A DNA stretch of 64,000 nt from Polyangiaceae bacterium (GTDB taxonomy: Bacteria > Myxococcota_A > Polyangia > Polyangiales > Polyangiaceae): NCBI GenBank assembly GCA_020633205.1, contig JACKEB010000017.1:1-64000 (forward strand), given 5' to 3'. This document shows positions 17,928 through 25,747 of the stretch, piece by piece (position 1 is the stretch's first letter; each line of letters begins with the position of its first letter). Below the pieces are notes generated by a model. The model worked only from the letters and a program-made list of their open reading frames with translations, made no database searches and was not told the origin of the DNA. Both the position numbers and the translations under genes were made by a program.

Positions 17928-18347
17928 ATGACGAGCAAGGTCAACCCGATCTTCATCACCCTCCACGCCCTGGCCACGCTGGCGGTGATCATCGTCTGCT
18001 TACCCCTGGCGCTCGGCGTGTTTGCCGAGCAAGCGATGGGAGTCGGGATGTTCGACCCCACCCTGGGCGGCGACCCGGCGCTGGCTGCCTGGACCGCCAC
18101 TCCCTGGGGGCGAGCGGCCCTCTTGATTTCATTCGTCTCGGGCATCGTTCACCTGGTGTGGCTCGCACGCGACCCCAAGAGCAAGCGCTTGCACATTTAC
18201 CACGCGGCAATTGCTGTCGCCCTGTGCCTCTGCGCCTACATCCTGCAGCAAAGACCTCAGCTCGCAGCTGCCCTGCCCACCGCCTTGCTCGCGCTGCTCT
18301 ACATCGGCTTCTGGTCACGCCGCTTGATGGATCCGGGCTCGCGCTGA
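17928..18347 (+). CDS. Small integral membrane protein
   Basis: 139 residues with four likely transmembrane helices (LHALATLAVIIVCLPLALGV, a segment near ALLISFVSGIVHLVWLA, IYHAAIAVALCLCAYIL, and ALPTALLALLYIGFW). No catalytic motif and no family recognised. Probably co-transcribed with the DUF3634-like gene. It is convergent with a lipoprotein gene 10 bases away. Confidence 0.6.
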   Translation: MTSKVNPIFITLHALATLAVIIVCLPLALGVFAEQAMGVGMFDPTLGGDPALAAWTATPWGRAALLISFVSGIVHLVWLARDPKSKRLHIYHAAIAVALCLCAYILQQRPQLAAALPTALLALLYIGFWSRRLMDPGSR

Positions 18348-18357
18348 GCGATCGGGA

Positions 18358-19260
18358 TCAGGGGGTGAGGGTCAACTCATCCACCCACACCACAAAGGTG
18401 ACACCGGGCGGTACTGCAAAGCCAACGCCACTAACCGCGTGGGCGTCAAACGTCGCCGGGGTGCCCCAACCGCCCTGAGCCAGTGAAGCGAAGGCGATGT
18501 CCACCTTGGTCCAGCTGCTACTCACAGTCACCGTCTCCGCGAAGTGATCGTCGCAGCTCGTGGCACAGGTTCCACCTTCAGCCGTCGAAGTGGTCGCCGA
18601 CGTCGGCACCAGCAGTTCGACTCTGGCTACCCCTGTAGCTTTTAGCCACAGGGAAATCCCAGAGTAGCTCGACACATCGTAGGGGCAGCTCAAGCTCGCC
18701 ATGCTGCCTCCGCCAACTTCGACTCCGAGCAACGGAAAGCCAAAACCCGGCCCATACTCCGCGGCGCTCGAGCTCTTGCCAGTCACCTGAATCGCGTGCG
18801 TTGTGGCGTTCGCTCCCGGTGTCATCGCGGTGGGCGTGGAGACCATGCTCGCGCTATCCAGATCGTCCTTGTAGCTGAACCAGTAACCAGTGCGACCGTC
18901 CGCACTCAGGATCGCGTCGTCACCGTCCTCCACGTCGTCAAGCACCGTCTCCGGCCCAGCGCTGGCGGAGCTTGGACACGTTCCACTTTGCCCCGCGGAA
19001 CCACCTGTTCCACCCGCAGCGCTCCCTCCAGAGCTGGCGCCGCCGCCCCCGCCTGCACCGCTGCCTCCCGAAGTGGATCCACCGCTGCCGCCTACTCTCG
19101 AGCCGCCCTGCGTGTCTCCGCCTTCACCACCGAAGTCGCTGCCTCCTGCCGCACCCGAGCCGGAGCCCCCGCTTTCGGAGGTCGGCGCCGGATCGGCACT
19201 CGTCGCACAGCCCAGCAAGAACAGCCCTAAAACGCCCAGTCCCCAGTCACGCCCCGCCAT
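18358..19260 (-). CDS. Lipoprotein with Gly/Ser linker and carbohydrate-binding-like domain
   Basis: 300 residues. Lipobox LLGC is followed by about 70 residues of Gly/Ser/Ala linker, then a C-terminal domain of about 190 residues. That domain (DVEDGDD, FSYKDDLDSAS, YSGISLWLKATG, SSWTKVDIAFASLAQGGWG, and a final VVWVDELTL strand) follows the jelly-roll pattern of CIA30/CBM-like domains that bind polysaccharides. This layout of anchor, flexible linker and globular domain recurs three more times in the window. The protein is probably displayed at the outer membrane. The ligand is not known. Confidence 0.75.
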   Translation of the reverse strand: MAGRDWGLGVLGLFLLGCATSADPAPTSESGGSGSGAAGGSDFGGEGGDTQGGSRVGGSGGSTSGGSGAGGGGGASSGGSAAGGTGGSAGQSGTCPSSASAGPETVLDDVEDGDDAILSADGRTGYWFSYKDDLDSASMVSTPTAMTPGANATTHAIQVTGKSSSAAEYGPGFGFPLLGVEVGGGSMASLSCPYDVSSYSGISLWLKATGVARVELLVPTSATTSTAEGGTCATSCDDHFAETVTVSSSWTKVDIAFASLAQGGWGTPATFDAHAVSGVGFAVPPGVTFVVWVDELTLTP

Positions 19261-19356
19261 GGGAAAAGCATGAGCGGGACTCCGTTCTGGAGATGTTCAT
19301 AAATCGTCGTTCGCGCGGCACATCTTGCGTGCTTATCCGCGCGGTTCTTCGGACCA

Positions 19357-19399
19357 CGCTCTCGCAAAACCCCATAGAAGTGAGGGTTTTGCGAGAGCG
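19357..19399. other. 16-bp perfect inverted repeat
   Basis: Arm CGCTCTCGCAAAACCC (19357-19372), an 11-base loop, and the exact complement at 19384-19399. It lies between two co-directional lipoprotein genes, about 100 bases before the start of the second. No T-tract follows on either strand. It could be a terminator, a structured leader of the downstream lipoprotein mRNA or a protein-binding palindrome. Confidence 0.75.
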
Positions 19400-19441
19400 A
19401 GATCTGGTCAAGTTGTGCGCGGGCACGGTTGCTGTTGATTG

Positions 19442-19465
19442 GCAGGGTGTTCTTCAACACCCTGC
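19442..19465. terminator. 10-bp stem hairpin
   Basis: GCAGGGTGTT and AACACCCTGC with loop CTTC. It lies 74 bases downstream of the stop of the chitosanase gene (minus strand) and may end its transcript; no T-tract was seen. It is the second stem-loop of this 278-bp intergenic region. Confidence 0.5.
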
Positions 19466-19538
19466 TAGTCGCCCAAGACTCACCCTGGAAACCTCCCCGG
19501 CATCTTTTTTCCGCCAGGCAATTATCGGAACCACGCTT

Positions 19539-20573
19539 TCAGTTGTTGTCGACGACGGTGCGAGCGGCGGACGCGCCAAGCGACTCGGCAACGGAGTGAT
19601 CGTTGATGTCCTCTGCGGGCACCACCGCGGACGAATCGGTGAACACGATATACGTCACCGGCCCAGCTGTGCCCCCTGTGGCGGGATCCGGATTGATGCC
19701 GAACAAGTCCGCCATCGCATACGAAGCCTCCCCGATGATGCCCTCGGGTCCCGTGTCGACGAACGCGCCGTAGCGCACTTGTCCCTCGTAGATCACCGCG
19801 ACCACGGCGCCGAGCTCGATCCCCCAGTCGCGATAATCAAAGCGCCCGCTAGGCGAAGGAATCACCACATAGGGCAACACGCTCGCCGCGATGTGGTCCC
19901 CCATGCTCGTCGCGTCTTGATACCAGGGGTCGGTGTTCTCGTTGCACTCGGCGGTGGCATAGCCATCGCAGTCGATGTCCATGTCCGCGGTCCAGAATAG
20001 CGCGCCGGTCAACTCACAGATCGGCACCGTCTCCTCACCACCGGAGTCGGTCGCGTAGTCGCCGCCCACCACGTTGCAAGCCGAAGTCAGCGCCAACAAG
20101 TCCTGGACTGTGACGGGTCCGCCTCCGGAACCTCCAGCACCGCTCCCCCCGTTGCCTGCTTCACCGCCGCTGCCTCCAGGCGCAGTGCCCGCGCTGCCGC
20201 CTTGCCCCACACCACCCGCGCCGCCTTGCGCTGACCCAGCACTACCGCCCTGGTCACTTCCACCGAGCCCGCCGGCGCCAGAACCTCCAACGCCAGAACC
20301 TCCCGCACCGGAGCCAGCGTTCCCGGAGCCACCTCCGATGCTATTCCCCGCGGAACCGCTAGCACTACTGCTACCAGCTGTGCCAGCACTCGCTCCGTTG
20401 CCCCCATCACCGACCTCACCGGTGTCGCAGCCGACCGCACTCGCGGAGCAGACCAAGAGCCCCAGCAACCACCCCACGCGCGGCGCGAGCCGCCTGCCCG
20501 CGCGCCGTCGATCCACTTGCGGCCACTGCGTTTGGGGGTGAGGGGCGCGCTCAACGGATACGATAGCCGGCAT
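19539..20573 (-). CDS. Lipoprotein with Gly/Ser linker and GH75 chitosanase-like domain
   Basis: Up to 344 residues. A signal with lipobox-like AVGC, a linker of about 100 Gly/Ser/Ala residues, then a domain with the pattern of glycoside hydrolase family 75 (fungal-type endo-chitosanase): FWTADMDIDCDGYA, a PYVVIP strand, VRYGAFVDTGP and IIGEASYAMADLFGI. The Asp of DTGP and the Glu of GEAS correspond to the catalytic pair reported for the family, and both are present. It would hydrolyse chitosan from a surface-anchored position. The start is uncertain: the first 20 residues include an exact copy of the dispersed motif, and a GTG at 20516 gives a more usual signal peptide. Confidence 0.75.
   Translation of the reverse strand: MPAIVSVERAPHPQTQWPQVDRRRAGRRLAPRVGWLLGLLVCSASAVGCDTGEVGDGGNGASAGTAGSSSASGSAGNSIGGGSGNAGSGAGGSGVGGSGAGGLGGSDQGGSAGSAQGGAGGVGQGGSAGTAPGGSGGEAGNGGSGAGGSGGGPVTVQDLLALTSACNVVGGDYATDSGGEETVPICELTGALFWTADMDIDCDGYATAECNENTDPWYQDATSMGDHIAASVLPYVVIPSPSGRFDYRDWGIELGAVVAVIYEGQVRYGAFVDTGPEGIIGEASYAMADLFGINPDPATGGTAGPVTYIVFTDSSAVVPAEDINDHSVAESLGASAARTVVDNN
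20530..20543 (+). repeat. Dispersed 14-bp motif, exact copy
   Basis: GTTTGGGGGTGAGG, antisense to the 5' end of the chitosanase reading frame, or upstream of the gene if translation starts at 20516. Confidence 0.7.
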
Positions 20574-20758
20574 CGATCCCCAGGCTAGCCAACAGAAGCG
20601 CGAGCGCTTTGATGCAATTGCTCAGACCTACGGCTGAAACCGCTCGTTCGCAGCGTCTCTTGCCGTTGCGCTGCAGCCGAGATGCAACCCGACACCATGA
20701 ACGCAGCCTGTCCCAGCGGGTCCGCTAGCCGGTGCCTTCAAGCCACGGGCGTGGAGCG

Positions 20759-22000
20759 TCAGCTGATGGTCTCTTCGGTTGGCTCTTTGTCGAGCCCGAA
20801 GCCGGTATGCAGCGCCCGCACCGCGAGCTCCGTGTACTTGCTCGCCATCAGGCAGCTGACCTTGATCTCGCTGGTGCTGATGGCCTGGATGTTGATGCCC
20901 TCTGCCGCGAGGATCTGGAACATGCGTGAAGCCACGCCAGCATGGGAGCGCATACCGAGCCCGACGATGGACACCTTCACGATGTCTGGGTCGTACTCGA
21001 TGGCCGCGCCGCCGATGGAGCGAGCGCACTCTTCGATGTTCTCCTTGGTGCGGGCCAAGTCAGCCTTCGGCACCGTGAAGGTCACGTCGGTGGTGCTGCC
21101 GCTCTCACGGGAAGGGCTCTGAATGATCATGTCAACCGACACGTTCTTCTCGGCCAGCATGCCGAAGACGTTGGCCACCACCCCAGGGCGGTCGGGCACG
21201 TTGATCATCTGCACCTTGGCTTCGCTCTTGTCGTAAGCGATGCCGGTGACGACCACCTTCTCCAAGCCTTCTTCACCGGTCACGATCGTGCCGGTGCGAT
21301 CTGAAAATGATGAGCGCACGTGGATCGGTACTCCGTATTTCATGCCCACTTCGACCGAGCGGATCTGCAGCACCTTCGCGCCGAGGCTGGCTAGTTCCAG
21401 CATCTCCTCGAAGCTGATGCGCTCGATCTTCTTGGCCTTGGGACAGATGTTTGGGTCAGTCGTGTAGACACCGTCTACGTCGGTGTAGATCTCGCACACA
21501 TCGGCCTTGATGGCCGCTGCGATGGCCACGGCGGTGGTGTCTGAGCCACCACGACCTAGGGTGTTGATGTTGCCGTGGTCGTCGATGCCTTGGAACCCCG
21601 CGACCACCGCGATCTTGCCGCCGTTGACCGTGTCCAAGAGCTTCGAGCCTTCGATCTCGAGGATGCGGGCCTTGGTGAAGGCACCGTCCGTGCGGATCCG
21701 GATTTGGGAGCCGAGCAAGCTCTGCGCCGGATGGCCGAGCTTCTGCAGGGTCATGGCCACCAGGGCGGCGCTCACCTGCTCGCCGGTGGAAGCCAGCACG
21801 TCGAGTTCCCGAGCATCGGGAACGTCAGTGATGTCCCCAGCGAGGCCCAGCAGGCGATTCGTCTCACCGGCCATCGCGGAGACGATCATCACGACTTGAT
21901 TGCCTTCCGCCGCCGTCTTGATCGCGCGCTCAGCCACGTTCGCCATGCGCTCGAGAGAGCCAACCGAGGTGCCGCCAAACTTCTGAACGACCAGTGCCAC
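20759..22000 (-). CDS. lysC: Aspartate kinase
   Basis: 413 residues, the length of the monofunctional LysC class. Kinase domain with VQKFGGTSVGSLERM at the N terminus, GFQGIDDHGNINTLGRGGSDTTAVAIAA and DVDGVYTTDP, then two ACT domains (VTGIAYDKSEAKVQMINVP and IVKVSIVGLGMRSHAGVASRMF) that usually bind lysine or threonine for feedback. First step of the aspartate pathway (Lys, Thr, Met, diaminopimelate). It stands alone, with no asd or dap gene beside it. An internal start for a beta subunit cannot be judged here. Confidence 0.95.
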   Translation of the reverse strand: MALVVQKFGGTSVGSLERMANVAERAIKTAAEGNQVVMIVSAMAGETNRLLGLAGDITDVPDARELDVLASTGEQVSAALVAMTLQKLGHPAQSLLGSQIRIRTDGAFTKARILEIEGSKLLDTVNGGKIAVVAGFQGIDDHGNINTLGRGGSDTTAVAIAAAIKADVCEIYTDVDGVYTTDPNICPKAKKIERISFEEMLELASLGAKVLQIRSVEVGMKYGVPIHVRSSFSDRTGTIVTGEEGLEKVVVTGIAYDKSEAKVQMINVPDRPGVVANVFGMLAEKNVSVDMIIQSPSRESGSTTDVTFTVPKADLARTKENIEECARSIGGAAIEYDPDIVKVSIVGLGMRSHAGVASRMFQILAAEGINIQAISTSEIKVSCLMASKYTELAVRALHTGFGLDKEPTEETIS

Positions 22001-22124
22001 GATGAGGCGCGGCTACCCCTTCGGAAGCGCCGCGTCAATGTGGGATATGCACTGAAGTGCAGGTTTGTCCGTTCAGAGCAAACAACGCCGTAGCTCAACA
22101 GCGGCCGTGTATTACCCTGCGCGA

Positions 22125-22631
22125 GTGCCAACCCCGACTCACAGCGCGAGCGCCATTGCTTGGTTGGCAGCGCCTTGGTTGGCTGCGCCTGCGATGACTG
22201 CGCCTTGGTTGTCCGCCGGGCTCTCACCGGTTGCGTCGTACCTGGTGGAGACACTGGTGACCCTGCTGGCGGTGATCGCGCTCGCGGTGCTGGTGCTGTA
22301 CGCCGCTCGGCGCGTGGGTGTTGGCCGTCAGAGCGGACCGCTGCAGCTGGTTGGACGTCTCCCCCTCGAAGGTCGCCGCGCGGTGTACCTGGTGAAGATC
22401 GGCAGCAAAATCGTGGTGGTAGGCGCCAGTGAAGGCGGGCTCACCCGGCTCACGGAGCTAGACGAAGCAGAGCTGGACCTCGACACCAACGAGCCCGCTC
22501 AGTTCTCGGACGTCTTGGGACGCGTACTGAAGCAGCCTCGCAAGAAGAATACCCGCGTGGAAAATTTACCGAGCGACCCTGTCGCGGCTGTCCTCACCCC
22601 CAAACCCGAAGAGGTGGAGGACGAGGCGTGA
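22125..22631 (+). CDS. fliO: FliO-like export-apparatus protein
   Basis: About 168 residues. One transmembrane helix (VETLVTLLAVIALAVLVLYAA) is followed by a small SpoA-like beta domain (GPLQLVGRLPLEGRRAVYLVKIGSKIVVVGASEGG), the layout of FliO, and then an acidic tail. FliO helps assemble the FliP pore. The next gene is FliP-like and overlaps by four bases (GTGA), which supports the call. The start is unclear: GTG at 22125 or ATG at 22194 are the best options. The C-terminal codons L-T-P-K-P are an exact minus-strand copy of the dispersed motif. Confidence 0.7.
   Translation: MPTPTHSASAIAWLAAPWLAAPAMTAPWLSAGLSPVASYLVETLVTLLAVIALAVLVLYAARRVGVGRQSGPLQLVGRLPLEGRRAVYLVKIGSKIVVVGASEGGLTRLTELDEAELDLDTNEPAQFSDVLGRVLKQPRKKNTRVENLPSDPVAAVLTPKPEEVEDEA
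22592..22605 (-). repeat. Dispersed 14-bp motif, exact copy inside a gene
   Basis: GTTTGGGGGTGAGG on the minus strand, coding on the plus strand for part of the FliO-like tail. Confidence 0.7.
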
Positions 22632-23383
22632 AGCGACTGTTGGCCTTGCTGAGCTTCGCGGCGCTGTGGCTCTCCCCGCTGATTGCACAGGCTCAAGCCA
22701 AGAACCCCGCGACCACGGACGACTTGCTGACGCGCCCCATTGCGCTGGTGGTTGCGCTGGCGTTGGTCGCCATTCTGCCGTTTGCCTTCATGACCGTGAC
22801 GGCGTTCGTGAAGATCTCGACGGTGCTGCAGATCGTGCGGGGCGCGATTGGGGCACAAGGTGTACCGTCCAACACCTTGGTGATGGCGCTGGCGGGCGCG
22901 CTGACTTTGCTGGCCATGGCTCCCGTTGGCAGTCGCATTGCAGACCGCGCGGAACCACTTTGGCAGGGCGAAGCCGTTCAGGACACCCCAGTGCTGGTGG
23001 CTGGAGTGTTCAAGGCAGCCGTCGAACCGCTGCGAGACTTCATGCGCGCCAACGCGTCCGAGCGTGAGAAGAAGCGCTTCTTCGAGCTCGCGAAGTCAGC
23101 GCGCCCCGAGGCAGAACGCGCTCGCGTGGGCCAGGACGACCTAGTGGTGCTGATCCCTAGCTTCATGGTCACGGAGCTGCTGGAGGCTTTTGCCCTTGGC
23201 TTCGCGCTGTACCTGCCATTCTTGGTGATCGATCTGGTCGTCGGGAACGTGCTGCTTTCCCTGGGGATGCAGATGATGAACCCCACTCAAGTCAGCTTGC
23301 CGTTCAAGCTCTTGCTGTTCGTAGCCATCGACGGCTGGGGGCTGCTCGCTCAGGCGCTGGTGACCGGCTACGCCACGAGTTAG
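22628..23383 (+). CDS. fliP: FliP/SctR-family type III export pore protein
   Basis: 251 residues with a signal peptide (LLALLSFAALWLSPLIAQAQA). The FliP/SctR pattern is clear: FMTVTAFVKISTVLQIVRGAIG, a periplasmic loop, LIPSFMVTELLEAFALGFALYLPFLVIDLVVG and MQMMNPTQVSLPFKLLLF. It forms the core of the inner-membrane export gate of flagella or injectisomes with FliQ and FliR. No fliQ, fliR, flhA or flhB follows; the next gene is a degraded membrane protein. Whether it serves a flagellum or another type III system cannot be said from this window. Confidence 0.9.
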   Translation: MKRLLALLSFAALWLSPLIAQAQAKNPATTDDLLTRPIALVVALALVAILPFAFMTVTAFVKISTVLQIVRGAIGAQGVPSNTLVMALAGALTLLAMAPVGSRIADRAEPLWQGEAVQDTPVLVAGVFKAAVEPLRDFMRANASEREKKRFFELAKSARPEAERARVGQDDLVVLIPSFMVTELLEAFALGFALYLPFLVIDLVVGNVLLSLGMQMMNPTQVSLPFKLLLFVAIDGWGLLAQALVTGYATS

Positions 23384-23389
23384 AGAAAC

Positions 23390-23802
23390 ATGACCAACCC
23401 CTACGCTGCACCCACGGATGACGAGGCGCCGCCTTCGAGCGTGGCGGGGCCAGAGCTGCCTCCGTTTTATCCAGTTGGCACCACCAAGCTGTGGGTGATG
23501 GCGCTAGCCACGAGCGGGCTTTATCTGATTTTTTGGTTCGAGCGTCAGTGGCGCTACATCCAGGCGCACAGTGGCCAGCCGATGATGCCGTTCCGGCGCG
23601 GGGTGTCTCCCTCTTGATGTTTGCTGCCAGCGTTTCCCCCGTCGCCATGGCGCAGCGGGAGATCAACCGCATCCTCGAGCATGAGCATCGCGGCATGGAC
23701 ATGAACACGCGCTTTACCGCGTGGAATATCTTGGTTTTGCTCACGGTTGGCAGCTTCTTCGCGTTCGGAATCGCTGCCCAGCTTGGACTCCTCGGTCCGT
23801 AG
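23390..23802 (+). pseudogene. Broken paralogue of the adjacent DUF4234-like membrane gene
   Basis: The first 75 codons (MTNPYAAP..., then FYPVGTTKLWVMALATSGLY and FWFERQWRYIQAH) match the N terminus of the gene at 23809-24423 on the other strand. After PFRRGV the frame ends at a TGA. The match to the C-terminal part of the paralogue (MAQREINRILEHEH, then a last transmembrane helix) resumes in another frame. Compared with the paralogue, about 85 residues are missing, so one internal deletion explains both the loss and the frameshift. The truncated 75-residue protein could still be made. It begins six bases after fliP. Confidence 0.7.
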
Positions 23803-23808
23803 CGTCAG

Positions 23809-24423
23809 CTAGAACAGCGAGATCTCGGTCAGCGCAGTGAGCGGGTAGTAGCCGAGGTACCAGGTCAGGGCCACACCCGCGACCGCCATCGCGATCTCCC
23901 ACAGCCTCGGCAGCCGATTCTTCCCTTGTTGGGGGTGAGAGCGCGCCAGCACCCGATTGATCTCGCGTTGAATGCGCACGAGAGGCACGAAGGTGAAGAG
24001 CCCCGCAGCGAATCCAGCAGCGACGGCGTAGTCCCCCAGCAGGAAGTACATGATGTGCAGCCCGCCGCGACACACCAAGATCAAACCCATATACAGCGCC
24101 GCGAAGCTCCGCAGGTTTGTCGATTCGATGCCGAGCTCCCGGCGGCGCGCCCGCTCAACACGCAAGACCAGATCTTGCACGTAGAAGAATGAAAAAGCCG
24201 CCCGGAAAATTGAGAAGCCGCGTTCGCGATTGTGGGCCGCCTGATGCCGAAACTGGCGCTCGAACCAGAAGACCTCGTAGAACCCACAAGTGAGCAGGGT
24301 CAAGCAGGCGAGCTTGATGAGTCCAACCTGGTAGAACGGCACTTGGCTCAAGTCGCGCTCAGGCGCGACCACCTCATCGTACTCCGGCTCGTCGTACACG
24401 GGAGCTTGATAAGGGTTGTCCAC
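23809..24423 (-). CDS. DUF4234-like membrane protein
   Basis: 204 residues. An N-terminal NPYQAP motif and acidic stretch are followed by the DUF4234-type signature (FYQVGLIKLACLTLLTCGFY, then EVFWFERQFRHQAAH), three or four more hydrophobic segments, and IQREINRVLARSHP before the last helix. The family is common in myxobacteria and planctomycetes and has no established role. It is the intact partner of the broken copy to its left; the two genes lie tail-to-tail with six bases between them. Confidence 0.7.
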   Translation of the reverse strand: MDNPYQAPVYDEPEYDEVVAPERDLSQVPFYQVGLIKLACLTLLTCGFYEVFWFERQFRHQAAHNRERGFSIFRAAFSFFYVQDLVLRVERARRRELGIESTNLRSFAALYMGLILVCRGGLHIMYFLLGDYAVAAGFAAGLFTFVPLVRIQREINRVLARSHPQQGKNRLPRLWEIAMAVAGVALTWYLGYYPLTALTEISLF

Positions 24424-24485
24424 GTTCTCAGGCTCCCAGAGGCCCGCACGTGAGACAATGGTGGGGCCTCAAAGCGAGCACCAAA

Positions 24486-24517
24486 GCAAAACGGCCCAGC
24501 TCTCTCGAGCCGGGCCG
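24486..24517 (-). terminator. Rho-independent terminator of the Gld-like operon
   Basis: On the minus strand an 11-bp stem with one mismatch (CGGCCCGGCTC and GAGCTGGGCCG, four-base loop GAGA including closing bases) is followed by TTTTGC. It lies 27 bases after the stop of the DUF4340 gene, the last gene of the operon. Confidence 0.7.
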
Positions 24518-24543
24518 CCTGCTATCGATCGAAGACTTGGAGA

Positions 24544-25653
24544 CTACTCGTCGTCGTGGCCTTCGTGACCACCGCCAAGACTGCTCAGGTCGATTCCGCC
24601 CGGCATCCCACCCGGCATTCCACCAGGGGGTGGAGCCGCGCCCTTCTCGTCCTTCTTGCTGCTGAACTTGGTCGGCTCCGCAGTGATCCAGTCCGCAGCC
24701 CAAGAGCTGACCTGGAAAACCTGATCGTCGCCGTTGACCTTGGTCCAGACGTTGGTGCCGTCCGCTTTGTCCCCCACGGAAATAACGTAGGTGGCCTTGC
24801 CCTCTTTCAGCTTGATGGTGAGCTGGCCCTTGGGCGGCTCGAGGCCGATGTCAGTCAGCTTCTTGCCGTCGCCAAAATCCGCCGCGTTCAGGTTCTTGAA
24901 CGCACGCAACAGATCCCCCACTTTCGCGGAATCGAAGTCGTCGATCTTGCCAGCGCCGAGGGCCTTCGGCTTCTTGTACTTGGCAGTCCAGTTATCGCCG
25001 TCCTTGGCAAAGGTGTACTCACCATGCTCGTTGGTCAGCTCGACGCTCTCTACGTCCTTTTCGTCGAACTTCAGGATCCCGAGGTCGCGCCAGCCCTTGG
25101 CGTCGCGATCGAAGGTGAAGCTCGAGTAGCCTTTCACGCTGTAGACGCCGTCCTTGTCACCGATGCGCGCCATCTGGCCACGGGTGCCGCCCTCGCCGAA
25201 GCGTAGGTCGGCTTTGACGTTGCCACCTTCATAGAGCACGACGTGCAAGCCCTTGCCGTCAGCGACGCCGAACTTGTCGTACTGCTCCTTGTTGGTGGTG
25301 ATCTGCTCGCTGGTCTTCAGCCGCTTGAGCGCATCGAGCAGGCTCTTCACGTTGGCCTGGTTCGCCTTGTAGGCGACGGGCTTCGTGAGCTTCCACTCAT
25401 CGCCGGTCTTGGTGAGCTCGAACTCCGCACCCGCACCACCGTCTTCGTCAGCGCCCTTCTCCAAGACGATCTTGTCGATCTTCTTGGTGTCGTCGTCGGT
25501 GAAGGTGAGCGACGGCAGCTCAGCAGCGCGACCCGCCTGGGTGTAGCTCTCCGCCTCTGCCTTCTTGTTCTTCGAGTTCAGGTAGAGGGCGCCACCCAGC
25601 ACGGCGAGCACGCCGACGGCGACGTAGAGCTTGGTTTCTGTACCCATTGCCAT
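24544..25653 (-). CDS. DUF4340-domain protein of a Gld-like ABC operon
   Basis: 369 residues. One N-terminal membrane helix (LYVAVGVLAVLGGALYL), then a periplasmic region with repeated DUF4340 units (ELTKTGDEWKLTKP, SVELTNEHGEYTFAKDGDNW, LEPPKGQLTIKLKEG), and a Gly/Pro/Met/His-rich tail ending GGHEGHDDE. DUF4340 proteins are typical companions of GldF/GldG-type transporters. The second ATG, two codons in, has a better-spaced AGGA. Last gene of a four-gene operon, followed by a terminator. The His-rich tail could bind metal, which is speculation. Confidence 0.8.
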   Translation of the reverse strand: MAMGTETKLYVAVGVLAVLGGALYLNSKNKKAEAESYTQAGRAAELPSLTFTDDDTKKIDKIVLEKGADEDGGAGAEFELTKTGDEWKLTKPVAYKANQANVKSLLDALKRLKTSEQITTNKEQYDKFGVADGKGLHVVLYEGGNVKADLRFGEGGTRGQMARIGDKDGVYSVKGYSSFTFDRDAKGWRDLGILKFDEKDVESVELTNEHGEYTFAKDGDNWTAKYKKPKALGAGKIDDFDSAKVGDLLRAFKNLNAADFGDGKKLTDIGLEPPKGQLTIKLKEGKATYVISVGDKADGTNVWTKVNGDDQVFQVSSWAADWITAEPTKFSSKKDEKGAAPPPGGMPGGMPGGIDLSSLGGGHEGHDDE

Positions 25654-25747
25654 AGTCCTGGTTCCTACTTTCGACTCCGCCGGAAGGTGCCCCGTTCAAG
25701 GAGCGGAGCACCTTATCCGTGCGGAAGTACTATTCGCTACTTGATGC

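Noticed and set aside
19227..19460. 77-codon minus-strand frame over the long inverted repeat
   Set aside because: Overlaps a lipoprotein start and the hairpin, and lacks coding features.
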